From Mycocentrospora acerina (taxonomy: Eukaryota; Ascomycota; Dothideomycetes; Pleosporales): a stretch of 64,000 nt of DNA. Shown here one piece after another: positions 51,412 through 62,587 of the stretch. The notes beneath the pieces are model-generated. The model worked only from the letters and a program-made list of their open reading frames with translations, did not search any database and had not been told where the DNA came from. The stretch covers positions 495,821 to 559,820 of the forward strand of contig JAKUHH010000108.1 of NCBI GenBank assembly GCA_022701365.1. Direction: 5' to 3'. Each line of letters starts with the position of its first letter. Within the stretch, counting starts at the first letter, position 1. A program made the translations under genes and the position numbers.

Positions 51412-53487
51412 ATGACTTCCATCCACGATGTGCTGTCGCCGGGCGCTACGCCGTTCGCCATCTACGAAGATGCAGAAGACGAAAGCCCCCTCTCGCCCTC
51501 TGAGATGTTCGAGGGTGACATGTCAGAAATAATCCTCTCGAGGCCTGACGAAGCCACATCCAACGCCGACATGGACCAGGAGCAGGAATCTGAGCCCGAG
51601 CCATACAGGAGCTCATTCACAGCCCGTAGACCGCAATCTCGCACATCGGGTGCGACACACTACAGCTTCATCTCTGCCATACCATCCGAGACTTCCGTCA
51701 CGTCTAAACCTGTGTCGCCAGCCATCGAAGCAAGCGAGGTCAGATACACGCCACGGAAGGAGCGACCACGGTTCCGGAACACAGAGTCAGTGCGGGCGCT
51801 GCAGATGACTTCTCCGCAGCTCCTGCCTGCCTATGAGAGCTCCCGGGACCGCGTCAAGCCCTCGTACAAGGCTGCTACACCAAATAGGACTGGAAGGCCT
51901 GAGACTCCAGCCTCGAGGCGATCTGCGTCACACAGAAGCGCGAGGGACCATCATAGCCCGAGACCAGCGCCTGCACCCCAACAGGCCCCGTTGGTGCTAC
52001 TGCATGTGACAATTCTGCCGATGCAAGTACCGTTCTCGCACGACATGATGGCCAGGGTCATGCCAGCCTGGTTGGTGGAGAACTATAGACTTCTTGAGGA
52101 GAAACTGCAAGATATCATATTGATGCGACGTGGTCTGCTCATCCCGCATCCCAGAGACGAATATGAGCTGCTGGAGGAGCGGATACTAGAGAGCCTGGAA
52201 CTAAAGATACCCCGTCTGCTCAAGTGCGGACACTTTGTTGCGCCCGAAGACGATTCAGACAAGGAAGAGGAGGAAGAGGATGTCAGAAGCGTCAGTGACG
52301 CGGGAACTGGCCGTGGCAGTCGTATGAGCGGCGGTACTATGACTGAAGACCACGAGTGTAAGGAGGACGCAAGAGATGCCTCCATGTGCCACGACTGCCA
52401 CCGCGAGCTGAAGAAGCCAGGTCGGGGTGTTGGTGCAGGCACACGGAAATGGGATATCAAGATCTACGCTGCGAATGGTCTGATGCGCTCCGAGGCATGG
52501 GGTGCAGCATGGAGTGAGATGGAGCGATGTGACGTTGAGATTTCACCCTGGGTCCCTGAGGAAGTCAGGAAAACTCTCGAAAGAAGGGTCCAGCAAGAAC
52601 AGGAGGCCGAAAAGTGCAAGCTCATGTACGCTGCAGAGGTGCAGCGGAGAATTGAAGAGGATGTCATTGTCCAAAAGAAGGCGGAGGAGCAGGCAGCTGA
52701 AAAGAAACGCTTGGACGAAGCTGCTGCTCTGCAAAAGAGTGCCGAGGACGAGGCTGAGGAGAAGCGAAGGTACGAACAAGCACTGGAAGCAAAGATCGAG
52801 GAAGCCAAAGAATCTCTCCGCCTCGAACTTGAGACCCACGCTCTCATGGAGGCGAACTTGATTACTGAACGTCTCCGTGCAATGGAAAAAGCGCTGGAAG
52901 AACGAACGAAAGCTTCGCCTGAGCCTGCTTCAGGATCAGCATCAGCTGATACCACGCCATCACAAGAAAAAGGCTGTGCTTCTCCTCGTATGGCTGAAGT
53001 CCCTCTCGGCGCGCTACTGAAAAACTACATCTTAGTTCTTATACGCGACCCGAGAAACTTTGTTATCCTTTTACTCAGCGCATCATTGATCTGCATGTCA
53101 ATGAATCTCAACCTGTCACCAATGTTGCAGCTTCCATCGGTTGGCATGGCCGAAGTACCAAATGAGGACATGTTGTTGGCCTCTGCTGTTTCGGTGGTCA
53201 TCACAACTACTGCTACGGCTACGGCTACAGCTACCACCACAGCCACAGCTTTCGCGACAGTCACTTATACGCAGACCGCTACATTGTCTGTGGCCACAAG
53301 TTCCATTGTGGAGGAGATTATCCCTACTGCTTCAGCATTGATCATAAGTGAGGAGGAGGAGGAGGTCCCGTCGAAAGATGACCTCATCTCCTTACCAACC
53401 ATCGACATTTTGGCAGAATCTACAGAAGCCTCCTACCCGGAATCCTGCATTGTTGAAAATGTGCTTCAAAACTTCTGCGCCGTCTAA
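51412..53487 (+). CDS. Hypothetical coiled-coil protein with one membrane segment
   Basis: A single exon of 691 aa. Residues 1-185 are acidic then Ser/Arg-rich and look disordered. Residues 195-320 contain LVLLHVTILPMQVPF and PAWLVENYRLLEEKL, and CKEDARDASMCHDCHREL (near 320) holds Cys/His that could bind metal. Residues 380-510 are a long coiled coil of charged heptads. A hydrophobic segment near 540-560 (NFVILLLSASLICMSMNL) should span a membrane. Beyond it lies a run of Thr-Ala repeats (TATATATATTTATAFAT) and an acidic end with three cysteines. I do not recognise the family. Topology suggests a cytosolic coiled coil with a Thr-rich lumenal or outer part, but orientation is a guess. Confidence 0.82.
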   Translation: MTSIHDVLSPGATPFAIYEDAEDESPLSPSEMFEGDMSEIILSRPDEATSNADMDQEQESEPEPYRSSFTARRPQSRTSGATHYSFISAIPSETSVTSKPVSPAIEASEVRYTPRKERPRFRNTESVRALQMTSPQLLPAYESSRDRVKPSYKAATPNRTGRPETPASRRSASHRSARDHHSPRPAPAPQQAPLVLLHVTILPMQVPFSHDMMARVMPAWLVENYRLLEEKLQDIILMRRGLLIPHPRDEYELLEERILESLELKIPRLLKCGHFVAPEDDSDKEEEEEDVRSVSDAGTGRGSRMSGGTMTEDHECKEDARDASMCHDCHRELKKPGRGVGAGTRKWDIKIYAANGLMRSEAWGAAWSEMERCDVEISPWVPEEVRKTLERRVQQEQEAEKCKLMYAAEVQRRIEEDVIVQKKAEEQAAEKKRLDEAAALQKSAEDEAEEKRRYEQALEAKIEEAKESLRLELETHALMEANLITERLRAMEKALEERTKASPEPASGSASADTTPSQEKGCASPRMAEVPLGALLKNYILVLIRDPRNFVILLLSASLICMSMNLNLSPMLQLPSVGMAEVPNEDMLLASAVSVVITTTATATATATTTATAFATVTYTQTATLSVATSSIVEEIIPTASALIISEEEEEVPSKDDLISLPTIDILAESTEASYPESCIVENVLQNFCAV

Positions 53488-54185
53488 TCCAATACCCTTT
53501 CCGACGAATACTGTTCATACCCCCGGATCGAATATCTCAGAGCATCTTCTGAGCCTTTTCATAAATGACCGAATATATACGACATTTCACGACGCGATAC
53601 TGTACATGCTTTTCATGTGCCCCACGGATACCCTTTCTTTCACCGCCTGTCTTTTACGCGTTTGAGCGCTATGGCTAGTCCTAGATGGAGAGCTTTTACG
53701 ACTGTAGCATGAGTAGATAGGTAGATAGAGAATAAGTTAACAATTGAATACTAAATGGAACTTTTGGGTAGTCTCATTTGAACTACTACAATCAAAATCC
53801 AATGCTTTGGGCGTGTGTGCGTGTGTGTCTTTTCGGTGTGATTTAAGTTGTGAAGAAAGAGTATTTGCTATAAGAATAAGTTCCCCTTTTCCTTTTTTTG
53901 GGACAGACTTACAAATTTTCGCTCCGCAAGACCTAGTTAGCAGTTTTTACCTTTAGAGCGACACGGCACATGTTCCAAGCTCAGTGTCCTCGATACTCGC
54001 ATCCATCCATCCATCCATCTATCCATCCATCAATCAATCAACATCATTTCTAGGCAGGATAACAACAACAACTACCCTGCTTTACTTCTAATCTTCACGT
54101 ATAGGCGCCGCACCGCACCGCAGAGTGGGCAAGTCCCAGACCGTCCACAAACTCCCTACTCCCTACTCCCTACTACATACTCCCC
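53488..54185. other. Convergent 3' region with simple repeats
   Basis: Between two convergent genes. Contains an ATCC tract (54000-54041) and a CTACTCC triple repeat (about 54155-54178). No gene seen. Confidence 0.6.
54000..54041. repeat. ATCC/ATCA tetranucleotide microsatellite
   Basis: About ten tandem units, mostly CATC with late variants CATC to AATC. Confidence 0.8.
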
Positions 54186-55571
54186 CTACGCACCCCCCGG
54201 CTCAAACCCACTAACCTCCAAACTCACGTCTACGCCATGTACTCTCCTGAACCGCGTCCTTGCATCCCCTGCACGATCCGTCACCAACTCGTCGGGATAC
54301 AGGTGCAGTAGGCGATCTACTTCGCGGCGTGGCACGCGCATGATGCACACAATCTTCACGTCGGTGGCGGAGTTGCGGGTTTCTTGCAGGGAGAGACAGA
54401 GGGCCTCGATGCCGAGTTCGCGCTCGAAGCGGAGGAAGGTGGAGAAGAGGGGTGGGGGGTTGGGGAGGTTTTGTTGTGGTTGCTGTTGTTGAGGTGGAGG
54501 TTGTTGTTGTGGATGTTGGGGGCCAGGGTGTGCAGGGTGGAGAGGGAGGGCATGGTGGTGTTGATGTTGTTGTGCATGTGTGTGTGCGAAGTGGAGGAAT
54601 GGAGGTGGTGGTGGAGGAAGGTGTGCCTGCCCTTGTCCTTGTCCCTGTCCCTGTCCCTGCGGATTCGCATTTCCCTGTAGATTCCCCTGTGCCTGTGCTT
54701 GTGCTTGTGCCTGCCCTACAAACCCACCGACAACCTGCGCCAGCAAATGTCCCTGCACACCAGCACCAGCCCCTACCCCTCCCCCCAAATGCCCAATCCC
54801 CACACCCCCGCAGCGCATAAATACCCACATTTTCTTCAGCCCTGGCAAATCCCCTCTCAAACTTCTTTCCCCCCGTCTACTCCCCAGGTACCCTGTCCAA
54901 AGTCGCAGATCCTTCTCCCGCACGCGGAAATAAACCTCCTCTATGCGCTCCGCCTGGGGGCCTGCAACAACGCGGAAGATGTTGCAGTCACTCGGATGTG
55001 TGAAGAGGAATTTGTTGCCCTGGTACAGTATCGTGGCCGCTTCATCATGCACTTGCTTGTTCACGCGCAGTAGGTTGACGCCCACGTTGTGTTTCAACGG
55101 TGATGTATTGGGCCACCAGAAGGGGAATTGCGATGTCAGCGCAAAGGCGTAGACCTTGTCGCGCAGCTCGCGGGGGAGCGATAGAATGAGGGAGAAGGTT
55201 GGGTCAGGGGCAGGAACGGTCGAGGGCCGTGTGGCGGGCAGGGTACTGCTGGAGTCGGTGTTGGTGCTGGTACTGGTGCTTTGCGAGGGATTTCGCGGGC
55301 GCGCGGGGCGGCTTGGGAAGTGTGGCGGGGGCGCGTCGAGCATGGTCGTGTCAGCTGACGACGTGCTGTTGGATGAAGATCGCGAGCGGGTTTGAGAGCG
55401 CGGGGTCGAGGTGCGAGAAGTCATTGTATGTGTGCGTGGGTTGGGCCAGAGCGGCGGTGGATGCGGTAGGGCGTGGCGTGAGATAACAGATGTGTTGCGT
55501 TTGCGGGGTTTAGATATCGTTGCGGGGCTGTCTGGAATATCTTGTTGAGGCCATGTAGTCGAGAACTGCAC
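54186..55571 (-). CDS. 2EXR/F-box-like hypothetical protein with low-complexity insert
   Basis: A single exon of up to 461 aa; an internal ATG (MTSRTSTPRS, about 55424) may be the true start because the first 49 residues are unlike the rest. A Ser/Thr/Arg-rich leader precedes FSLILSLPRELRDKVYAFAL, then LLRVNKQVHDEAATILYQGNKFLF. This is the 2EXR-type pattern (leucine-proline-x-E-hydrophobic-R) of a huge fungal family, related in appearance to F-box proteins. The middle is highly repetitive: Gln-Ala and Gly-Gln runs, poly-Pro, His-rich HTHAQQHQHHH, and Pro-Gln repeats. A conserved-looking end (FLRFERELGIEALCLSLQ...) follows. Function is unknown. Repeat length probably varies between strains. 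Confidence 0.75.
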   Translation of the reverse strand: MQFSTTWPQQDIPDSPATISKPRKRNTSVISRHALPHPPPLWPNPRTHTMTSRTSTPRSQTRSRSSSNSTSSADTTMLDAPPPHFPSRPARPRNPSQSTSTSTNTDSSSTLPATRPSTVPAPDPTFSLILSLPRELRDKVYAFALTSQFPFWWPNTSPLKHNVGVNLLRVNKQVHDEAATILYQGNKFLFTHPSDCNIFRVVAGPQAERIEEVYFRVREKDLRLWTGYLGSRRGERSLRGDLPGLKKMWVFMRCGGVGIGHLGGGVGAGAGVQGHLLAQVVGGFVGQAQAQAQAQGNLQGNANPQGQGQGQGQGQAHLPPPPPPFLHFAHTHAQQHQHHHALPLHPAHPGPQHPQQQPPPQQQQPQQNLPNPPPLFSTFLRFERELGIEALCLSLQETRNSATDVKIVCIMRVPRREVDRLLHLYPDELVTDRAGDARTRFRRVHGVDVSLEVSGFEPGGA

Positions 55572-56141
55572 CTTGTCGTAGAAGAAATGGAAGAGGAAAA
55601 AAGTCCGAGGAAAGTGTGAGGATTAGGCTACTAACAGCTGCAAACGCAAAGCCCTTCGTCCGTTCTCTCACCATCGACCATACAGTTGCCCCTAACATGT
55701 GCCGTCCAATCGGCAGCACTAATGCACAACTACCGCTGAGGAATCTCAACACCTCTTCTTTCCTGTCCACAAACCTCATGTTTGGCTGGGTGCCCTTTTT
55801 CAAATCGCTTAGTTTGTTCCCCGTATGCAACGGTTGGAGACGCAGGGTACAGTGTAAAGCAGATGGAGAACCAATGCGCATCACGTCTCTCATGCTTCAA
55901 TTCAACATTTTGTACTCCGAAGAGCGACATGTGTGTAGTACATGCATTATGCACTGTTATATTCGTCTATGACCCCGGGTGCGGATTACTGTGGGTATCT
56001 TATGATGCCAGTTTTCTACCAGTTTTCTATTGATTCTACCATCGTCAATGTACGCAAGAAAAAATTATTGTTGATACAGAATAAGACTTCGAACTCATTT
56101 GTATATCTGTGAGGGTGTTAATCATTTTCCAGCCTAGCTTA
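55572..56141. other. Intergenic region
   Basis: Promoter of the 2EXR gene and 3' flank of the Cas1-type gene. ORFs of 118-127 codons on the two strands overlap and lack motifs. Confidence 0.55.
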
Positions 56142-58828
56142 TCAGTATTCACTTACAAGGTTCATCACCCAAACAATGACCACAACAATCAGTAACCTCT
56201 TTGTCGAGCCCCCAGGCAAGCCTAGACTTCCTGTCTTGCCTTTAAGACCCTTGAAGTCCTGGTCGTCTGCTGTCGTTAAATTGGAACTATAGTGAGGAAG
56301 CTCAATTGTTTCGTCATTTCGACTGCGATGAGTACCCTCTGAAGCCTCCGTTTCGACTGAGCTTGGGGTGTCGAGAATCCAGGCTGTGAATGCCCCTGTA
56401 GCATCATGCACCCTCCAGGCTATCCAAACAAATACAGGTGTCAGAACCACTAGGTCGCGCCACCTGTCACTCAGAAAGTCTCCACTACCATGACGAAATC
56501 CAATCCTGGGAAGTGACATGCCATCACCAGCGAGCCATATGTGGCTCGACAATAAATAGAGCTCAAGTGAGATCTGGCCCAGCCAAGCAAGTGATACACA
56601 ATAATATCTTCGTAAGAAACTCTTCGAATTGCGTAGGATTACAAAGGAAACAGCAGGTAGCCAGGCAATGTACGGCATCCACCAATTGTAATCTTCTTTA
56701 TCATAAGAGCGACGGGTGAGACTCCAAAAAACCGGGATAGTCACTAGACTGAGTCCGATAAAGAAGACTTGAACCAGTCCAAAGTACTCCTGGATGGCAC
56801 GACCCACAGCATGTGATTGACGATGAGGTGTGCTGAGAGAGGTAGATATGTGAATGTGAATGGCGGCGACCAGCACCCCGATAAAGACGACGTACTTGTC
56901 TATTCCAAGATGAAAACGCAACTCAGGAACGTCAATAGCTGCTCGAAATAAGATCCTCGGGACCTCAGCGAGCAGTTCGAGCACGCCTCTTGAGTGGATT
57001 ACAACTGTAATCAGCGACGCCGAGGCCATAACCTTTCCAACGAGATACCACAAAGACCCGTTGAATTGGCGGCCAACTCCAAGTGTTACATATACCACTA
57101 GAAACCAAAAGCTGACAAGCGGTGCGAAGTGGTATGAAGTATACGGTCTTCTCATGGCAAAAGCAAGTAGAACTGGAAGCGCATTCAATCGTACTAAAAC
57201 GCTCACGAGTCGTTCAAGAGAGTAGTCGCGCTTCTGCAAGAAGTACATTGTATGTCCGTAGCCAGAGAGAAACAGGTACAACGCAACAAACACCCTAAAC
57301 ACTTCATAGAAGTCTAGAATATCAGATGCGCCAGTATATCCGTACACAAGAATATAGATTTGCATCCAGCCCTTAAACTCGTCAGACTGTTCTCTCGGGA
57401 GGAATGATGTTCTCTCAAAAGTCTTTCGACCAAGGCATGTGTCTTGATCGTCAGCCAAGGATGGAACACCTTTGACATTGACTAGACATGCCAGCATGGC
57501 GACGCCTAGCATTACTCGAAAGTCAATGTTAGCGAACTCTTTTGGAAACTTGTCAAAAACCTGCGTTCGATCTAAAGTATAGCAATACCATACAGCGAAC
57601 AAAATTGTGAGAGCTGCTGCCACCAAGTTGTCGTAAGAATTGCAGTCAAGACTCTTGGAAAAGCGTTTTCTCAGTTTGATGAGCAATAGGGGAACAATCA
57701 AGAGGGCTAAAATAATCTGGATCCAGTGGGGACGCCTGTAAAGAGTGCAGCATGTTTGACTGCTTGGGTATTCGTCGTTTTGAGCTGACTTCGCGTTGCA
57801 ACGGAGATTAAGTATAACATCCGCCATTTTACTAGCCACGCGCTCGTTGACATGGATTCCGTTCTCTCCCATAAGTTCCGGCCAGTCTTGTGTCATATTT
57901 CGAAATACCCACGGCACTTTGAGCCCACGGTGCGACTTCTTTTCGAGATACTCGTTCATGGCTTGGATCTTCAGAGGTCTGATCGTAAGTTCCCGCGATG
58001 GACTCAATCGGTCATAGATTGGTTCCACTATTGGCGAGAAGAAAAGCTGGTCACCAATAATATCTTCTCCGTGCGCGCCAGGTTCCTCCAAGGCACGTAT
58101 GGGTTTTGTTGCACTTGCAATGGCGGTGATTGTGTCGATGGCTTGCTTGAATCGGGGCAAGTACTCGCCCTTGAGGTGCCGAGCATGCATCAGTCCACCT
58201 CCAATGAAAATGAGTGCCGAGTGTCTCTTTTTCCCATCCACCTCGATGTCTTTCCCTTGGTTCCGAGCCGCATTGTGTTGTATCATATTTCCTAGCTCTT
58301 CTCGCAGCGCCGTACTATTTAGCCACGGGTCCCACAAAAACTTCAGTCTCGCTCCATCGACCTCAAACTCTACATCGGTATGCGTATCCATCTCGTCTGC
58401 TCGTTTTCGGAACACTCGATTGTCATCCAGTTTTTTTGCTGTAGACCAGAACACCTGTCTTGTTGTCGAGTCGCCCACAAATAGTATCTGGCCATCCTCA
58501 TGACAATTCGCAATATCAGGTCCTTTGAACTCGTGAAGCACACAACCAGGAACTTGCCAGTTGTGAAAGGGCTGACGTTCGGGGTTACGATCAGGAGAAT
58601 CAAGCCATCGACCTTGGTGGAAGAGAGCAGCGCATTTATATGGATCGGTGGTGTCTATATTTGCTACATCAACATGTAAACTCGAGCATTTGAGATTGAA
58701 ATAGTCAGCATACCCAAGTACAATCGACGATATAAATTAACAAGCACAATTGCTACTGCAACCACAGAACCTACTCGATTCAAAGCAGATAAGAAACCTG
58801 TTGGCTTGACAAACCTAAGACGAGACAT
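56142..58828 (-). CDS. CAS1: Cas1-type polysaccharide O-acetyltransferase
   Basis: Two exons, 58828-58714 and 58663-56142, with a 50-nt phase-1 intron, give 878 aa. After a membrane anchor (residues about 17-34) comes a lumenal PC-esterase/SGNH-like domain: DTTDPYKCAALF, GRWLD, NWQVPGCVLHEF and the nucleophile motif VGDSTTRQ (Ser104). The C-terminal half has 10 or more membrane segments, with the Cas1 signatures FLSGYGHTMYFLQKRDYSLERL, RPYTSYHFAPLVSFW and LGQISLELYLLSSHIWLAGDG. The family includes Cryptococcus Cas1p, needed for glucuronoxylomannan O-acetylation, so this enzyme probably acetylates wall or secreted glycans in the Golgi. Two details are open. The 5' junction could reflect a frameshift. 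A GTAAGT donor before the stop may splice to 56106, ending in IYK at 56095. Confidence 0.85.
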
Positions 58829-59457
58829 TTCCTGAAGCTCACGTAGCGTGTGGAAACATGTGATCCCCTAGCTGGACAGAGTGAAGCCGCAAAACAGAGA
58901 AAAGTAAGACGTGAGCAATAGGATGTGGCTGCGGCTGTGACGATGACGACGACGACGACGACGACAACATTATGTGTTTATTTGCCCCGCAAGACGCGTC
59001 GAGCCTGCCCTCTGCAGTGACACGGTCCTGTCGTGATCGCCTCTAGGATTTTTGGCCGTGGTCCGACTCCCCACTTTAATGATGTGGCACGTTCGAGCGC
59101 GTTCTTGGGGCACTTCCTATAAATCTAGGCAATCAAAATTGAAACCTAGTGTTTCTTTTTCCCTTAGTTAAAACATAAAATTTATTGCTGCGTAAATTTT
59201 TCTTGCTCAGAGCATACATTACGCCATGATAGCTCTCTCATCTTTGCTGAGCATAACGTCTGCGATGCCGTAATCGAATGTGATGGGTAGCAAACCTTCA
59301 TTATCACAAACCTGCCGCGCGGGCCGACGCGGCAATCTCACATATCTTGTCAGCGCTAATGAAACGTCCTCGCGTGATTCAAGGGCGACCTGCGACCTGC
59401 AGGCACATCTTGGCGTATATCCGACTCTTCCATGCCTGCCTCTGGAGGCAGCCACAC
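58829..59457. other. Promoter of the Cas1-type gene with GAC repeat
   Basis: Contains a (GAC)n tract at 58945-58966. A 78-codon minus-strand ORF (59219-59455) lacks motifs and is not called. Confidence 0.6.
58945..58966. repeat. GAC trinucleotide microsatellite
   Basis: Seven tandem GAC units, about 120 bp upstream of the Cas1-type ATG. Confidence 0.85.
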
Positions 59458-61174
59458 CTACAACACGTATCTGAAGTACGGGTTCTGCTTATCCGTCAAG
59501 TCCATGAACGCTAGCCTGTCTCGCTCCTCCTCATCCACAGCCAAGCCGTCCCTTTTCTTGTTCGCGCTCAAGAGTACAAGGTATAGTGTCACGGCTGCTA
59601 CAATAGTAATACAGTAACTACGCGTTGTCAGCAACAAACAAAGTTTCAAGGGTTATTTTGCAAGAGCTGCTAACCAGATGATCAAACCTGTCCACAATTG
59701 TGGGTAGTGATTAACTTTCGTCTCTGACTTAATGAGCTGTGGCCCAACGATGTTCCCAACACAATAAGCCACAAAGATCGCAGCAGCCATGGCGCTCTTT
59801 TTCGTAGCACCTGCGACATTACTCATACCAACCACGATAGTTTGGCTGACGACTGCACCAAACGTCCCAATAATAGAGTACCCTGCGACGGGTGTAGCAG
59901 CATGATACGTCCACTTGGACTTCCAGATCATCGCGCAGCCAGCGATAACAGGGAAGCAATTTACCACCAGTAAAATGAGGCGTATATTCGGGATACGTGA
60001 GGAGAGGTATCCGCAAAGTAAAATAGTAATGAGACAAATGCCGCCGAGTGGGAACTGCAGGAGAATTGACTGGAGAGAAGACCAACCGAACGTGCTCACG
60101 ATCAGTGGTCCGAATCCAGACACCGCTCCGTTGACAGTGTATGCTGAAGCCATGAGGATGAAGACAAGCCAGAGCTTGATATCCAAAAATGCTTCTTTGA
60201 GCTGTGACATCTTGATCTTCTGGCATCGCACTCCAGTTTGTCCTTTTCGCAGACGTTCGACGGCGACAATACGCTCCGCTGGTGTGAGAAACCACGCCGA
60301 CGCCGGTGAATTGGGGATAAAGAAGCACCAGATTCCAAACAGAAAAGTCAGACACCCCGCCAGGATGTAGATGTACTGCCATCTCCTCAAATCTCCACCG
60401 GTGATCTGAGCAAACCCGTAGTTGAGCGATGAACCAATAATGGTAAACAAGCCTGTTGAAGAGAACCACCATGATTGTCTCAGCGCCTGCTCATCTTGAG
60501 TATAGTATCCACTGATGATGCACATGAAGCCCGTCGGGATGACAGACTCGACAAATCCCAAGAAGAACCGCTGAGCATAAAGCCCCTGGTAGCTCGTCAC
60601 AGCTGCCGTGAGCATGCAAACCGCTGCCCAGACCACAACCACGCCTCCCAATATGCGGCCCAAGTTGAACCTCTGTAGCGCAAAAGTCATGGGGTAGAGA
60701 CCTGCCAACATACCAAAGTAGAACATTGACGTCGCCCAACTGAGTCTATGTGTATTGGTCGTCGGCGGCGTAGTTGCTGTATTAACAACACTCAATTTCA
60801 GGTCTTTTGTCATGCCGAACAAAACCGCAGAACCGAGGATCGCCTTATCGTAGTACACCAATCCGTAGCCTAGTTTGACTGTCTTAGCCCTTATATCCAC
60901 GTCGAGGGGGAGAAAAGATGAATGAAGATTAACGGAGAAATTAAGAAATCTTAAAAAAAAAACACCCACCAACAATCATTGCAGGAATCAGAAACCAGTC
61001 AATCTTCCTCAGCACTCTGGCTTCTACCTCTGGATCAATCTCCCGTACATAATCCCCCGCCAGTCCCGCCGCAATGTCTTTGTCCATTGCGAGGGAACTC
61101 GCAGCAGACTCAGGATCACGCGGGTGGTCGTCCCGTGGTGGCGAGACGTGCTTCTCATCAGCATGAGCAGCCAT
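59458..61174 (-). CDS. MFS permease, anion:cation symporter (TNA1/DAL5-like) family
   Basis: Three exons (61174-60970, 60869-59675, 59617-59458) with introns of 100 and 57 nt give 519 aa. The N-terminal 60 residues are hydrophilic and end in EARVLRKIDWFLIPAMI, the start typical of ACS-family fungal permeases. Twelve membrane helices follow. Family signatures are LSWATSMFYFGMLAGLYP, QRFFLGFVESVIPTGFMCI (the extended RFxLG...E motif) and LTPAERIVAVERLRKGQTG in the central loop. Substrates of this family are small organic anions such as nicotinate, allantoate, pantothenate or biotin precursors; the specific one cannot be read from sequence. The cytosolic tail is short and charged. The plasma membrane is the expected site. 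Confidence 0.9.
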
Positions 61175-62587
61175 TGTGCGAACAGACTGAATAGACACAA
61201 AAAATGCAGGATCTAGAGATCCGAGTCACAGTTGCGGGAAAAATACAATGAGAAGTTTTACCCTTCTTCCCGCCTAAGATACTGGGCAGTCCTATCCATC
61301 AAGGTAAAGCGAGCGGGCTGGCCGCATACATCACTAGTGCATATCATCACCACTGCTGCACATTATTGCACGCTGCAGAAAAGAGGACGAGGGAAGCAAA
61401 GCCAACCACATCTCGCAGACTGGTATTTTCACGTACCGTGGAATCATGATTGGATAGCTATACGCAAAATGTCGACTTCCTCCCGAGGAGTCGCAACCTC
61501 TGAGCACGGCGGGGGCTTTTGGTGGGACACGAAGCTAAACGAATAGCGTACTAGTGCAGTCGTTAGCCTAGGAAAATTTCCCCCCAACCCCCAAGCCACG
61601 CCTCACGACTTCCTCCCGTCCACTCACACAATTCAACGCGTCTGTCCCCCCCCCAAGTCCCTCACGCGCTGCTTGCTGTCTGTCTGTCGGGTAGTATTTA
61701 CAAACCTCTCTTTCTCACAGAGAGAGAGAGAGAGAGCACTGTAGAATACTTAATTCCCGCGCACTCTAATTCGAGTGCGCCGACAATGCATTCTGGAGCG
61801 TACGTGGGAAAGACGTTGTCTGTAGAAAACAACTAGAACCTCCCCCCCCCCCAATTATAGTCTCTTACCTCGCTCGATCCGCTGCCGCTATCAGCAGACC
61901 TTGAGCTGGATGCAAAAGAACCCCCCATTTTCCTTCGGGATGTATGAGGGCCATTCATTGTACGAGACAAGAAGAACTGCGACGATCTTTGAGTACGGAG
62001 CCGCCTGATTCCATGTGTCGGTTATTCGTAATTTATCTGTCGGGACATACCTATTGATCTTTTTTGTAAATCTTGTGAATGTTTTGATTCGTGCCTGGGA
62101 AGTCAGTGACGCATGTGTATAGAAATGTGCTTTTGTGAGAGTTGCAGCGCATAGTGATAAAACATAGGAATACGTGTATTTGCGCTCCACCAACTTTGCT
62201 TTCGAACAGAAACGTCCGACTCTATCGCTAAACCATCATGTCAACAAAGGGAAATCACTCTCCGCGCGAGATAGTTGTGCGAACACCTAAAAAAACAATA
62301 CAGTAAGCACCCGCCAGCCAAAGAAATACACAGCGACTCGATTCTCGCCAGTCATTGCCACAACCAGCGAAACAGACACTCGCTCCCAAACGCCACAAGC
62401 TCGGACAAAACGTCCTTAAACACATAAAAAACCCTTATACGCTGTGTAGATAGTCTCCGTGTGTCGGCGCCACGCAATTTGTGACGGAGAAGAAAAAGAT
62501 GAGCGGAGTAGAGGGGTATAGTTAGATCCGTGAAAGCCATCGGAGATGTAGTAAACAATACAAAGGGAAATATGGCAGTGCGACTCA
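61175..62587. other. 1.4-kb intergenic region
   Basis: Promoter of the permease gene and 3' flank of the SSH4-type gene. Contains C-rich runs, an AG microsatellite and ORFs up to 142 codons without motifs or in antisense to the SSH4-type gene. Confidence 0.6.
61719..61736. repeat. AG dinucleotide microsatellite
   Basis: Nine AG units. Confidence 0.85.

Noticed and set aside
54452..54820. Val-rich plus-strand ORFs over 54384-54933
   Set aside because: Shadows of the Gln/Pro/His repeat region of the 2EXR gene.
59219..59455. 78-codon minus-strand ORF upstream of the Cas1-type gene
   Set aside because: No motif and no conserved start context. It abuts the permease 3' end, which is better explained as untranslated sequence.
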